A DNA stretch of 64,000 nt, taken from assembly GCA_958450325.1 (NCBI GenBank), contig OY288243.1, positions 43,627,378-43,691,377 of the forward strand, in the 5' to 3' direction. Source of the DNA: Agrostemma githago. Taxonomy: Eukaryota; Streptophyta; Magnoliopsida; Caryophyllales; Caryophyllaceae. The position numbers and the translations under genes were made by a program. Positions 33,895-45,074 of this stretch are shown in pieces. Below the pieces are notes generated by a model. It had not been told where the DNA came from. It saw nothing but the letters and a program-made list of their open reading frames with translations, and searched no databases. How positions within the stretch are numbered: the first letter of the stretch is position 1; the number at the start of each line of letters is the position of its first letter.

Positions 33895-35936
33895 TGTAGA
33901 CATCCAGATTTGGACCTGGTGGCTGTAGAAGTGCCCAACAAACACCCAATGACGATAGGACTGCAACGTGACGCGGGTTCGCGATGTTTTAGATCGTTTT
34001 CCTATAGAACGGATCAAATAATTACTCGGAAAAATTAAAACTAACATGATGGCGGCCTTAGTCGTGTCGTTACGGTCGCATAAACACTAATTAGAGTCAA
34101 TTCCGATACCGGACCCCGAGTCGGTCCCGAAACTCAAACCGAGTCAACACCGCACCAAGCGAACCTCGGGATGAACACCCGAGGCTCACTAAACCCACGG
34201 CGCTAGGTCAAACCCGGGGTAAACTTCATCCCCAAGCAACATATCACGCTCCTCCCTCTCGGTTTTGGAAAGTATCAAAACCGTATCCTCAGAACTCCAA
34301 CCGCCCTACCTGACGCGCCTGGGTCTCCCCACGCTCGGACCCAGGCGCCTGAGTCTTAGCACGCCCTATCTCGGGCACCCATATGGGCGACGAGGGCCAA
34401 AAACACTTATAAATACCCCCCTTCACGCCCTCATTTGGAGACAACATTCAATCTTCTCTTCCCCCTCAAAAACTCTCACTAAGGGCTCGCACTCCGACAC
34501 CCGAGGCAAACGATCCACTCGATCGTAGTTCCGATAATAAAAGCGACATCGACGCTACTCCTCATCTTCGAGCACCCCACTCGATACCGAGGTGCCTGTG
34601 TTCGACTAACTCAAAACTAGTAACGAAGTTCTGCCGGATTAGCTACAGGACTAGTCCTTAGTAAACGAAGCTCTGCCGGAGTAGCCACGGGAAAGTCAAA
34701 CGGTAACGAAGCTCTGCCGGAGTCACTGGTCAAGCTAGGAGGATCCGCCTGTTGATCGAGTTGTCACTAGGTTGCCATCTAAATAAAACTTTCCAGATTC
34801 GCACTTTCTATTATTATGCACTACGACAATTTTAGATGTGGGCGCTAGGCCCACAAGCATCAACTAAAATACGTAACGTCCCAACTTCAATCACAAATAC
34901 TAAAACCCACTAAAACAGACCCGAGTAATTCCGAGATTCGTTCTCAAAACTATCTATGCATCGAGTCCAGTTTAGTGTACACTCCGAGGGTGCAACTCCT
35001 CACAATGTGATTTACTTACATTCGCATTTACAGTTTTTCGTATTATTTATCGCTTTTATGACCTTATAATCGCATGCTAAATCACCTAACACAGAATTCA
35101 AAACGTAAAATAGCTTAAAACTGAACAAAGTGATGGTCGGGTTCCGTATTAGTCCGGGTGCTCACCGTATTAGGTTTGACGCATCTCTATTAATGCCGAA
35201 CCGACGCATCTTAAGCAGAATACCAAGGTAAGGTATACCACAAGAAGAACTAATATCCGTTATATCGCGTTAAACCAGATTTGCTAATACATATCATACT
35301 AGTACTCTCTAGTATTCTACGTGCTTCTTTTCATGGCCTGCTTGTCACGTGAAATCGCATGCAAAGAATGTAAACACTACTATTTTGACGATAAAACTCA
35401 TCTGTCCTTAAACAACCGACGTAGCTAAGCATAGGGTTAAAACAACGGATGTTACAGTACTTCCACCACAACAAAAGAACTAGGAAATCAGCCCACCGAT
35501 TGATTAGTAGAGGCCGCTATAGTGCGGGCGGGATTGGATGTTGGCATCTATTGGATGTTGGCTTCCCAATACGTACCCTCACTCCTCACTCAGAATCGAC
35601 GATTTCCGGATGTCCGAAACCATTGGCAATGAGAGTCATTCCAGGCATGGAGTGCTTAAGGGTACAAGTCTTTATCTTTATTTAGGTCCCGTGATACTCA
35701 ACTTTGAGCCGGTAAGGGATCAAAGTTGACTTGAACGGTTTTCGAGTCCCCATAATTGACTCGGTGGCGACTCCACAAATTGGCAACAAATTCAGTTCAC
35801 TAAAAAAGGTCGCCTTACCAAGTGAATCAGCCTTTAAACATTTACAACCACGTCTCGATCGATTCCCAAACGGAAACACGGGTGCCCGCACCCGTCTAGT
35901 AAAAGTCCGGATCGTCATCAAAGTCGAGGTCTGACA
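33895..35936 (+). repeat. Tat/Retand-like LTR inserted in the antisense ORF, 2042 bp
   Basis: The LTR runs from TGTAGACATCCAG to GAGGTCTGACA on the plus strand, opposite to the host element. It breaks the antisense ORF between THFDRVM and the EEGEEAVYEDP segment. It carries a TATA box at 34407 preceded by a perfect inverted repeat. About 185 bp of leader follow, so it is the 5' end of a truncated element rather than a clean solo LTR. Confidence 0.75.
34316..34415 (+). promoter_or_regulatory. LTR core promoter with upstream inverted repeat
   Basis: TTATAAATA at 34407-34415 is followed by a pyrimidine-rich stretch, typical of a plant core promoter. About 60 bp upstream, CGCCTGGGTC (34316-34325) and GACCCAGGCG (34338-34347) form a perfect 10-bp stem with a 12-base loop. 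Confidence 0.6.
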
Positions 35937-36121
35937 CTTCGCCCCGTATGCGAGATCGGACCGGCCCCCGGTCGGGAGGGGGCCGCGTGGGTGGCCGTCG
36001 CCACATGTTGAAAACCGGGTCGGTCCCGCGCGTGCCCGTGCAGGGCGCCGGGCGGTGCGGACGGACGTCCACAAGTCACTCGACGTAGATTGCCCGTGAC
36101 GAGTCTCTAGGAGAGCGCACG
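35937..36121 (+). repeat. GC-rich Tat leader fragment
   Basis: This matches the inverse of 47040-47157 and 19744-19864, which abut LTR ends in the same way. It is truncated where the antisense ORF resumes near 36122. Confidence 0.6.
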
Positions 36122-37811
36122 TCCCTAGGCCTGTGGAGGAAGGTGAGGAGGCTGTTTACGAGGATCCCGTTTGGGCTCAAGATTGGGACGGTGCTTTAGT
36201 GAGTTTATACATTACCAATCACTTAAAAAAGGTGGCGGTTCTAGAGGGTCGAGTGCCTCAAGCCCGTCTGTGGTTGTGGTACTTCCTAGGGTCGACCCAC
36301 TTCTCGGATAAGGGAGAGAGGTTTAGTACTAGGATTTTGCCTTTCCTAGCTGGCTTAGGTCAGTTAGGACGTTTTGACTGGGTGATCGCAACCTTCGCGG
36401 AGATGACCCGCTGCCTACAGGTCATGGTAAGGCCGCAGAGGGTGGACTCTTGCTCTGCTATACTTATCGTGGGTCCAGGTCTCGTACTTGAGGTAATTCA
36501 TTGGCTTCATACTTCACTTTTCAGATTTTTTTTAGTTTGGTTTGGTTTTGCTGACGGTATTCCGGGTTTTGCAGGCTTGGATCTACTCTTGTTTCCCACG
36601 TTTGGCACCCAAGATGGTGCGCATTCGCCCGGCTAGGTTTCCGGATGGGATTGAGTGGCGGCTGGCTCAGGCTAAGATTACGACGAGCTACTAGTCAACG
36701 GAGAACGTGCTGGTGAACCAACTGCACCTCGAGGATGTAAGTTTCTTTCTTACGACTTGTTTTCTTTGGTAGCCCCCAAAGTTAGGAGTTTAAGAAGTTG
36801 GTCTATTTATGGAATTCGTGGCTCGTCCTTGGGCCGACTATGAGGGTTTGTCCGATTATGTGAGGGCAGAGTTGAGGACTAAGAGCTACAGGAGGATGCT
36901 CCTTCCTGCGTTGTTTCGCCCGATGTGACACTTAGGCGAGAGGTTAGTGCGCCAGTGCTGATATGACGTGTTCAGGGTGCCGGTTGATCCTCCCCGGACC
37001 ATGTTTAGGCCGCCGACCACCGCAAAGGCTCGCGAGGGTAGGGATGGAGAAGGAGGCGATGCACTATTAGTGCCCGGTGTCTCCTATGTATCTCACGTCT
37101 GCCAGCGGCTAGCTTGCCACCGCCTCGTGGTTAGCGTTTGGTTTTTGTTTGCTTTTGTTTCATGGTTTTGTGTCTGTTTGTGTCTTGATCGGCTTGCTTT
37201 CCTTTAGTTGGCCGACCCGGCCGTTGTTGTTAAGCCCCAGACTTCCCTTTGACACTGCATGCTCAGGGTTGACGCGGCTAGGGTGGCCTTCACGGAGCCT
37301 CTTCCTCCTTGTGATGCGGAAGAGATGGAGTAGCGCGACCGGGTGTACCGGGTAATTTCGGGATTTTTCCTTGAACTCGGCTTCGAGGTTTAAGTTTTGT
37401 TAACTAGTTTGTTTGGTTTTGCTGTTCAGGTTTCGTCGGCTTCCTACCAGCGGTTGTGGCAGGCTGCCAACTGCTTTCGGGCCTATGCGTCGAGGATGGC
37501 TGCTGCCTCTTCCCGTGATACATCGGGACCTCGATCGGTAAGTAGTGTTTTTCTAGGGATGGTTTTCTAGGCTGGTTGTGTCTTTTCCAAAGAGGTAATT
37601 GTATTTGCAGGACGTCCCGGATTTGGTAGCGCAGTTGGAGACTCGGGTGACCGAGCTCAAGGCGACTGAGGCCAGCCTGCTGCAGTTTCTGCAATCTCGG
37701 GACAACGAGATCGCTAAGCTTAAGGAGCAGTTGGCTCGATCTCGCGGTGAGACCTCGGCGCAGGATGAAGCTAGGGTTGAGGTTGAAATGGAGAGAGTGG
37801 TCGAGGCTTAG
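36122..37811 (+). pseudogene. 3' part of Tat antisense ORF (plant mobile domain)
   Basis: Spliced-looking pieces run antisense to the element. 36122-36492 (DWDGALVSLYITNHLKKV, LPFLAGLGQLGRFDW; donor GT after GAG) is followed by 36575-36736 (after TTTGCAG; WIYSCFPRLAPKMVRI; contains a stop), about 36805-37080 (EFVARPWADYEGLSDYVR; two stops), about 37430-37540 (YQRLWQAANCFRAYASRM) and 37611-37811 (DLVAQLETRVTELKATEASL, a coiled coil). The pattern matches the plant-mobile-domain proteins that several Tat retrotransposons carry antisense between pol and the 3' LTR. Its role is unknown. Stops show it is no longer functional. Confidence 0.7.
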
Positions 37812-38920
37812 GTTCGGGCTACCGGTGTCACCGAGGAAGTTGATCCTTCCGGAGGTGTTCCCGATACGGATACGGCTACCGTGGACATGCTTGCAGGTAT
37901 AGGTGGTATCGAGTCTCCTACTTTTGATCTGGAGGATGTGGGTTTGGACGATAGCCTCAGTGAGCTTGTATTGGCTGTAGCTGCAGCCTCTAGGGGTCCT
38001 CCTTAGTTTGTAAACCCGATCTGTGTTCGGATTTTGTATATTTTAAACTTTAGTGCTTTGATCTGTTTATTAGTCTTGTGTTTTCGAAATGGTAACTTAG
38101 ATAACAAGCAATGACTTCAAGTTTGGCTTGCTCGCGGTTTAGTCGTGATTTAAGATGTTTTAGATACGTTATGATTACATAGGAGTGCGAAAATGCTTTT
38201 CAGGATGCTTAAAATGTGTTAGTTTGAGCCGGGAGTTGGATCACGTAGTATGTCGATTAAAATGTGGGGTAGCTTTACCTCCTAAAAGGAAAAAAAATGT
38301 CTAAGTCCGGTGGATCATGGGGATGAAAATGGATCGTCCGCTTCCTACGAGGGAACATTCGTTTATGTATTGTGCTTACAAGCCTTGGGAAAGGAGGTGA
38401 CCGATTTAGGAAATCATTCTTATGGCTTGGGGTTATTAGATATTAGAGGGAAGTTAAGGATTCTGGATATGGCTGAACTACAGAATTAGGAAGCTATGCG
38501 GGCTAATGTCGCTAAGCGCCCGACCGATCTGAAACAACGTTAACGATCCCAGTATTCGTCAAAGTGGGTCAAGATAGACAAGACCCGTATTAAAGACACA
38601 GGTGTAGAAGACATGTGGGATTGGTTGGACCCACAATTGGCTGAAAGGGTGGATACTTGCGCTCGAGGGCCCTTGATGAGGGGCCCAAAGAAGCGCACCC
38701 GAAGGGTAAGGAGAAGATGGACCGATGGGGCCCAACCATTAGTATTATGTTATACTATGTGATATTATGTAGCGTATTAGTACTAGTTTTTGTAGAGTTT
38801 GTTGACACGTTGTCTTGTTTCCAGAGTACCCGAGTAACGGATGCTTGGTGTAAAGGCCTCGACAGAGGCTTGATTTTGATTTGCATTAATAAGAAGCACA
38901 CATTTGTTTTTTTTTGAGGT
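37812..38920. other. Non-coding interior of the Tat element
   Basis: A continuation of the antisense gene is possible to about 38005 (an acidic stretch with a stop). Beyond that no coding motif is visible on either strand, and in particular no reverse transcriptase or integrase. Confidence 0.4.
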
Positions 38921-39205
38921 GGCTCGCAACTCGATTCTTCATTTTGCCCGGAGCGTCCTTTCGGATTTTCACTCCGTCCTCGGCTCACCCTTTTTTACTC
39001 TCCTTTTTTTGGCATTTTTTTTACGGCTAGCGACTCGACTCTTCATTTTGCCCTGAGCGCCCTTTCGGGTTTTCACCCCGTCCTCGGCTCATCATTTTTA
39101 TTTTTATTTTGTTTTTTTGTACGACGGCTCGCAACTCGATTCTTCATTTTGCCCGGAGTGCCCTTTCGAGTTTTCACTTCGTCCTCGGCTCGTCGTTTTT
39201 ATTTA
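38921..39205 (+). repeat. Tandem repeat, unit about 100 bp, 3 copies
   Basis: Copies begin at about 38921, 39024 and 39122. Each holds GACTCTTCATTTTGCCC or a close variant, then GAGCGCCCTTTCGGGTTTTC and CGTCCTCGGCTC, and ends in a T-rich spacer. Confidence 0.85.
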
Positions 39206-40544
39206 GTGTGCTTCGTCATTGAAATCACTCGTTAATCGGAGCGTGTGATGGGTTCCGATTTGCCTATGAATCGAAGGTATTTTATTTGTTAGTTCGGTGT
39301 TCCTCGAGGGGGTTACCTACGTATCCGTGTTTAGACGGAATCAAACCATGTTCGTAGTTCGTAAAAAGGTGATTGATTTAGCTTTAGACTCGTTATGCCA
39401 TCTATCGATTGCGAAATGTTTTGAGTGTTTTGCATGAGTTTTCACCCTAGTTAAAGAACTAAGGTGAAGTGATCGGGTGTGACCCCTTGAAAGTGACAAT
39501 TACCGAGATACCGCGTTTAGGTCAACGCGACTGTCTTGGATGGTTTTGTAATGTGGAGCAAGGTAGTAAGTGATTTTGATGGATCAAAATCTGGAGCTGA
39601 TTTTTGTGGAGTTAAGGCTATGAGGTTATGGCTTCGTAATGTGGTAGGAAAGGGGAAGTTGAGTAAAAATGACTCAGACCTCAATCGGGCGTGATAAATT
39701 ACGTGAGATTTGATTTCCATGTCTGGCCCTAATGGTTGGGATTATCCTATTGAGCTTGAATCCTCAAAATTCCGGACTGTCTCCTAACAAGTGTCTCGGG
39801 AAGCTCTTAAGGGTTGTAACGTAGGAAGGCTGAAACTTGGTGCTAGTTGACCAGTCTGTTCATTTTTTTTTTCATTTTTCATTTTTTGCTTTTTGTTAGG
39901 ACTTTTATTGGGTGATTGAATTTTGACTCTGACCCACGAACTTGGCCTCGATCGTTTTTGCATTGGTGGACATGGTCGTTTTGGTTGGCCTTGGTCTAAT
40001 TTTCTCTTGGCCCCTTTTGGCCATTTCAGACTCTTTTTTTGTCAGACTAGCACCTATGGTAGGAATTGGTTGGTCTTTATTCGAGGGATGTTTATTGTAG
40101 GAAATGAGTTTGCCTTCCGTCTTTAATCACAAGCTAAGAGACTATCTAGATTCGTCATAGGATTCAGTAATGCTCGTTCTAAGGGATAATTATGTGGTTT
40201 TCTATACCAGACATGGAATAGGTAAAAGGGAACACGGGATCTCGGTTCTTGTATTTCCTCATTGTTTTGAGGAGTCGATAGTTGCGTGGCATGTTGTTTA
40301 AACGTAACGAGTCATAAGCATAATTTGTTATTTAAATCAAGCATGTCGAGGCTCGTAATTGAAAAGAAAAACTTGTATTTATTGATAGACTCCGAAAGGA
40401 GTAATGATTAGATGGGACTAGGGAGGTTGGGACATGTCCCCGATATCTCAGACTCAACATAACGATGACACTAGAAGAGAAATAGCAACACTATGACTTG
40501 ACCCTACTATGACATTGACCTACGCTTGGGGCTTCTTCTTCGTC
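39206..40544. other. Non-coding interior of the Tat element
   Basis: No recognisable gene is present. This is where pol would be expected between gag (minus, to the right) and the antisense ORF (to the left). No Pol motif was found, so pol has been deleted or never existed in this copy. Confidence 0.4.
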
Positions 40545-41255
40545 TTAGATCCTTGTGAAATCTTCTGGAGATGTGACCCGTGATGGGTGTTCTGAACTTG
40601 TTTCGATTGGTGGACTGTCGAAGGGTTTGAAATAATTCGTGATAACCACTGATGTCACTATCTCTCCCTCTGTGTTCCTAAAGGTGAAATCTGCCTTTTG
40701 TTGTTTTGAGGGAGGGAATGTTCCTTCCTCGATCATGTTTTGGATCGCGTGCTTTAATGCAAAGCATGCTTCAGTATCGTGTTCGTTACCTTGGTGATAT
40801 AGGCAATAGGCATTAGGATTCCATTTTTTGCTTCGTCTGTTGATTGGTGGGTCCGGAGTGGGACCCATGGGCAAGAGTAACCCTTGATCGACTACATGCT
40901 TGAGAACTTTGGTGTAGGATGAATTTATTGGGGTGAACTCCCTTAGTGACGTCTCTACTTTATTGGATATGGCTTTATGAGGTTTTGAGGTTTTCCCTAT
41001 GTTAATTTTAGGAAGGTTTGATTGCGCGGAGTATTCGGACAACCTTCTTGGAGTAAGTCCCCAGATGTTATAATTGACCGAATTTGCATTTGCCTCGCTC
41101 TCTGTGTCTTTACTCTCAAGGAAATCGAGGCGGCTATCAATGTGGCGAACGGAGGAGGTGAAACGGGTTACCAAAGCATGAACATTGCGAACCAATTCGG
41201 TTAGGGTATTGACAACGTTGCGGATGCTTTCGATGACATTTGAATCTACAGACAT
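40545..41255 (-). CDS. Short Tat-type gag (intact 236 codons)
   Basis: The N-terminal 55 residues hold a heptad pattern (HIDSRLDFLESKD) suggesting a coiled coil. Residues about 150-180 hold a Tat-type zinc knuckle C-x2-H-x4-H-x4-C (YCLYHQGNEHDTEACFALKH), where the last residues bind metal and RNA in Gag. The segment before it (LLLPMGPTPDPPINR, NPNAY) is also Tat-like. The large capsid domain usually found in Tat Gag is absent between the two parts. A related short gag lies at 62112-62640 with the same layout. A minus-strand leader lies to the right and no pol follows. Confidence 0.6.
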   Translation of the reverse strand: MSVDSNVIESIRNVVNTLTELVRNVHALVTRFTSSVRHIDSRLDFLESKDTESEANANSVNYNIWGLTPRRLSEYSAQSNLPKINIGKTSKPHKAISNKVETSLREFTPINSSYTKVLKHVVDQGLLLPMGPTPDPPINRRSKKWNPNAYCLYHQGNEHDTEACFALKHAIQNMIEEGTFPPSKQQKADFTFRNTEGEIVTSVVITNYFKPFDSPPIETSSEHPSRVTSPEDFTRI

Positions 41256-41779
41256 GTTGGGGAGTGATTCTGCGGCAAAGGATAGAAAGTTTAGAACGGA
41301 TCCACCGGACGATGTAAAAGACTCGAGGGATGCTCATAGGCGAGCGACACGGAAATAAGACCCTTGATTCGGGCGTGTTTGCGGTCATCGGATTAGGGAC
41401 TCGGCTGTTTTAGACACTTGGTGTATTCGGCGAAACGCCTAATAGACTTAAGTCACTAGAACGAGATGATTTCATACGAATCTTGGGGTGAGATTTAAAG
41501 AGGACTCTTGAGACGAGATGACCCAAAATGTAAGACCTCGAACGGAGGTGACCATTTATGACTAGCACAAACAGTTAATCACACGGTTGTACAACGTAAG
41601 AAGTTGATCTCCTTCCCGCCTCAGAATCAAAGAATTGTGATGGTTTTAAAAATTAATGTTTTCGGAAAACAAATTTTTGAAAGCGGGAGTTTTGGTATTA
41701 CAATGGTTCAGTGACATCGTTCATGGCGTGTCAGAAAGTGTTGCTATATGGGTGTCAAAGGTTTGACGATAGCAAAAGG
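41256..41779 (-). other. Tat leader, interrupted by a younger LTR element
   Basis: The part 41260-41570 matches, inverted, the leader before the other gag at 61805-62111. No primer site is seen. The leader is split at 41780 and probably resumes at 45841. Confidence 0.55.
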
Positions 41780-42545
41780 TGATGTGAGTTAATATGAACT
41801 TTGAAACAACAACGTGAAGGTTGATAGTATTCTGAAATGAACGTAAACAAAGTAACAAAATAGATTGTAAGGATAGTTTGTGATGATGAATAAACCGTAA
41901 CCAAGGGATAGTATGCTTAGTGAAGTAGACCTATACTTCAACAAAGCGGGTGCTAAATCAAACACGCGATTGAAGTAGCGAGTTTAGAGCTTGTAACGCG
42001 ACTAACTCTAGACTTTGTCTTGTAAGCAACAAGGACGTAAAAGAAAGCAATGCTTTACTCAGTTTTGTGTATAAATCTTGTGTGTCTTATTCATCAATGT
42101 TTACGGCTATATATAGCCTACAAAGTGTCCTTAAACCTGGCTGGTCAAGGTGATAATAACAAAGTTACATGGTGATAATAACAAAGCTTTAGGAGCTAAA
42201 AACAAAGCTTAAAGAGAGCATTAAGACGCGGCACCCATGTGAACTAGGAGCTAAAAACAAAGCTAACAAGGAGCAATTAGACGTGCACACTATGTGAACA
42301 CAATCAGCCTCAAACATCCTTTCAACTCTGGTGCACTCCCCATGCTTGAATGAGTGTGAACCCAAGTTAATGCCTTCATAAGACCTTGACTATTTGCTCT
42401 TTTACTCGACCCACACACGAGCTAGCTCACCAATTGAAGTAGGCACACTACTAAGCTGGTAGAAGGTGCTAATGTGGCTGAACAAGGACCTTTAGGAGCT
42501 AATGTGACTTCATTGAACTCTTTAGTAGCTTCTTCATTCGGATCA
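41780..42545 (-). repeat. 3' LTR of the Reina-like element
   Basis: On the plus strand it reads TGATGTGAGTTAA to CATTCGGATCA. It is nearly identical to 45075-45840, with eight single-base differences spotted. The integrase frame runs 124 bp into it. Confidence 0.9.
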
Positions 42546-43069
42546 TCTCCTCCCCCTTGAAAAGGAATTGTCCTCAATTCTGAAATGCCATCCTCAATAA
42601 GATAAGGAGAGAGATCTCCCACTTTGAACGTGGCATGAACTCCATAATCATCCGGCAACTCCATCTTGCAAGCATTGTTGCTTCCCTTGTATGGAACTTC
42701 TGGTTGTGGCTTCAACTTGTTCTTCCTTTTGCTTGGAAACCTCTCCTTTCTCAAGTGAACCAAAACCAAGTCACCCTCTTGGAAGAGTCTGTTACTAATG
42801 ATGCTGTTTTTGTTGGACCTTCCTTTGTAGGCTTCCTTGCTCCTTTCCCGAATCACTTTTCTAAAGTACAAGTCAGGCCCTTTGCTAGCTTCATCCGTTG
42901 TGTAACAAACACTGAAGAGAGTCATTTCGGAGAATGGTAAGTACTCCCTTGGTTTGAAAGGACTCTTTGAGACCGGATTGGTTAAGTAGTTGCTCACAAT
43001 GTTTTGATTATTCCCTTGTATCTTTAGCAAAAAGAAGTGTTCTTTTAGCACCTCTAAGGTCTTGGTCAT
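42422..43069 (-). pseudogene. Integrase C-terminal remnant, Reina-like
   Basis: The frame encodes RLFQEGDLVLVHLRKERFPS followed by KLKPQ, ATFKVGDLSPYLIEDG and PFQGGGDDPNEE. This is the GPY/F-type C-terminal module of chromovirus integrases (Reina lineage), which helps bind DNA or chromatin. The region before it (residues 1-90) is the end of the integrase core, degenerate. Everything from the reverse transcriptase to the integrase DDE core is deleted upstream at about 43070-43110. On its own this frame is not expected to act. Confidence 0.75.
42546..42558 (-). other. Polypurine tract of the Reina-like element
   Basis: On the minus strand AAGGGGGAGGAGA directly precedes TGATCCGAATG, the LTR start. 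Confidence 0.85.
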
Positions 43070-43110
43070 GTCAAAATGTTCAGCCGGTCCTCCTCCATGA
43101 GCTTCTCTAG

Positions 43111-45033
43111 TTATACACTCTGAAATAGGATGCCTTGGGACACAAAGATGTTAAAAGGAAGCCCTTCCTGCAAAATAAACTCATCAAAAGTACCAAGAGC
43201 ACCAGCCTTGCACTCGGTGAGTACATCAGCATCCATGGAGTAATAGTCCTTCAAAGTCTCAAATCCAAGCGTGCTTGCATCTAAAGTGGATGAGTGTGTG
43301 TAGTGACAAGATAGAGCATTAGGCACGACAATGCTCTTACCAGCTTCATACCTTAAGAGTCCATGATCTCTACTAGGTGTTAAACAGGCTGGTATTCCAT
43401 TAGAAATGACAACACCTAGTTTCTTTAGCCACTCCTCAAATCGTTTCCCTTCACAACCACTATTAATCTTAACTGGTTCCTCTTTAGTAACCATGACGGC
43501 ACCATACTCTCCCTCTTCTATGGCATGTTCTCCCACAATTTTACTAGCAAATATGGAGAGTTTGGGTTTCTTGACTCGATTAGCTAACATGGTACTCAAC
43601 TCTTGAGGTGTCATGGGTTTCAGCACAATTTTCTTACCCTTGTCTCTCAATTCATACTCATTCTTTCTCCCATGGTGAACTACATCCCTATCAAACTGCC
43701 AAGGGCGGCCTAATAGTATGTGATAAGCATCCATAGGAATAACATCACATAAGACCTCATCAACATAGGAACCCATGGTCAAACCAACTCTTACTTGTTT
43801 AGTGACCCTCACTTTGTTCCCGTTGTCTAACCAATGTAGTGCATAAGGGTTAGGGTGGTTAGTGGTGGTTAGGCCTAATTTAGTTACCATTTCAGTTGAG
43901 GCAACGTTGGTACAACTACCTCCATCAATTATTAAACTACACCATTTGTCGTTAACTTGACACTTAGTATGGAATAGTTGGTCTCTTTGTTCGGTGTCAT
44001 GTTGAATGGGGTTAGCATGTAGAGTACGTAGTACTAAGAGTGTATCATAAGCCGGGGGTTCATAAGCCTCAAAATCCTCCTCTTCCCCTTCCTCTTCCTC
44101 GTTAACATTGAAAACAACCCCTATACGTTGTTCCTCTTCCCATAATTCATCCCTAACAGTGATTACTTCTCTTAAGGTCACAAATCTTTTATGAGGACAA
44201 GCGTTTTTGTAGTGACCAAACCCTTGACACTTGAAACAACGTACTTTGGATAGACTAGTTTCAGTGGGTGTTTTAGCAGTAGATTGAAGTGGGGCTGCGG
44301 GGTTATTCTTAATAGTGAGGGGTTGATTAGTATTAGTAGGATTGAACCTATTACCTTCATCAGTTCGTGGCCAAGTATGACTCTTACTAGACTCACCCTC
44401 ATGTTTTGCCTTCCCTTGTGCCTCAATTTTTAGACACAACCCACACAAGGTATCAAAATCAGAGTATGGACATAAATCAACCGTATTAGCAATACTACGA
44501 TTTAACCCACGTAAGAACCTAGCCATTTTTATCTCTTCATTTTCTTCTACTTCCCCCATTAGTACTAAGTTCTCAAACTCGTCAATGTATTCACTAACAC
44601 TCATTTTTCTTTGAACGAGATTAGCAATCTTTTTGTATAAGGATAACTTATGTGTAGTTGGAACATACCTCTTACGTAGTTTACGCTTTAAGGACTCCCA
44701 AGAAGAAATCTTACCCTTTCCATCCCTGGTGCGTTGTACCTTAAGCCCTTCATACCAAAGGGAAGCCCCTTTGTTTAGCTTTAGGATTGCATATTTGCAC
44801 CTCGCCTCGTCCTCCAGGTCCTTGAAGTCAAAGAGCTTCTCCATGTTTCTCTCCCATTCCAAGTAGGCTTCAGGATCAGTACCACCATTGAACTCAGGAA
44901 GTACGTTCACTTTGATCTTGTCCACCGGTTCCCTTCTTGCTTGGAAGCGAGAATTCCTGGGCTGGTAGTTCTCCCACGCCTTCTTTAGGTGTTCCAAGAA
45001 GTTAGGGTCTTCAAAGTTCACTACTCCTGCCAT
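43111..45033 (-). CDS. Gag-protease polyprotein, Reina-like, truncated pol
   Basis: The 640-codon frame starts at ATG 45033, 26 bp inside the primer site. It contains a retrotransposon Gag capsid region (residues about 40-200, with YLEWERNMEKLFDF and RKRYVPTTHKLSLYKK), a CCHC zinc knuckle near residue 265 (CFKCQGFGHYKNAC), an acidic linker, and a retropepsin domain near residues 355-460. The usual D-S/T-G catalytic triplet appears as DGGS in the LIIDGGSCTN segment, and HILLGRPWQFDRDVVHHG is typical of Reina. The frame then runs 150 residues into sequence before reverse transcriptase and ends where the deletion begins. Gag packages element RNA and the protease would cut the polyprotein. The frame has no stop, in line with recent insertion. 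Confidence 0.85.
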   Translation of the reverse strand: MAGVVNFEDPNFLEHLKKAWENYQPRNSRFQARREPVDKIKVNVLPEFNGGTDPEAYLEWERNMEKLFDFKDLEDEARCKYAILKLNKGASLWYEGLKVQRTRDGKGKISSWESLKRKLRKRYVPTTHKLSLYKKIANLVQRKMSVSEYIDEFENLVLMGEVEENEEIKMARFLRGLNRSIANTVDLCPYSDFDTLCGLCLKIEAQGKAKHEGESSKSHTWPRTDEGNRFNPTNTNQPLTIKNNPAAPLQSTAKTPTETSLSKVRCFKCQGFGHYKNACPHKRFVTLREVITVRDELWEEEQRIGVVFNVNEEEEGEEEDFEAYEPPAYDTLLVLRTLHANPIQHDTEQRDQLFHTKCQVNDKWCSLIIDGGSCTNVASTEMVTKLGLTTTNHPNPYALHWLDNGNKVRVTKQVRVGLTMGSYVDEVLCDVIPMDAYHILLGRPWQFDRDVVHHGRKNEYELRDKGKKIVLKPMTPQELSTMLANRVKKPKLSIFASKIVGEHAIEEGEYGAVMVTKEEPVKINSGCEGKRFEEWLKKLGVVISNGIPACLTPSRDHGLLRYEAGKSIVVPNALSCHYTHSSTLDASTLGFETLKDYYSMDADVLTECKAGALGTFDEFILQEGLPFNIFVSQGILFQSV

Positions 45034-45058
45034 GCTTTACGTCTAAAGGAAGACCAAA

Positions 45059-45070
45059 GCTCTGATACCA
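45059..45070 (-). other. Primer binding site, initiator tRNA-Met type
   Basis: The reverse complement reads TGGTATCAGAGC, four bases from the LTR end at 45075. It fixes minus-strand orientation. Confidence 0.9.
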
Positions 45071-45074
45071 CTAA

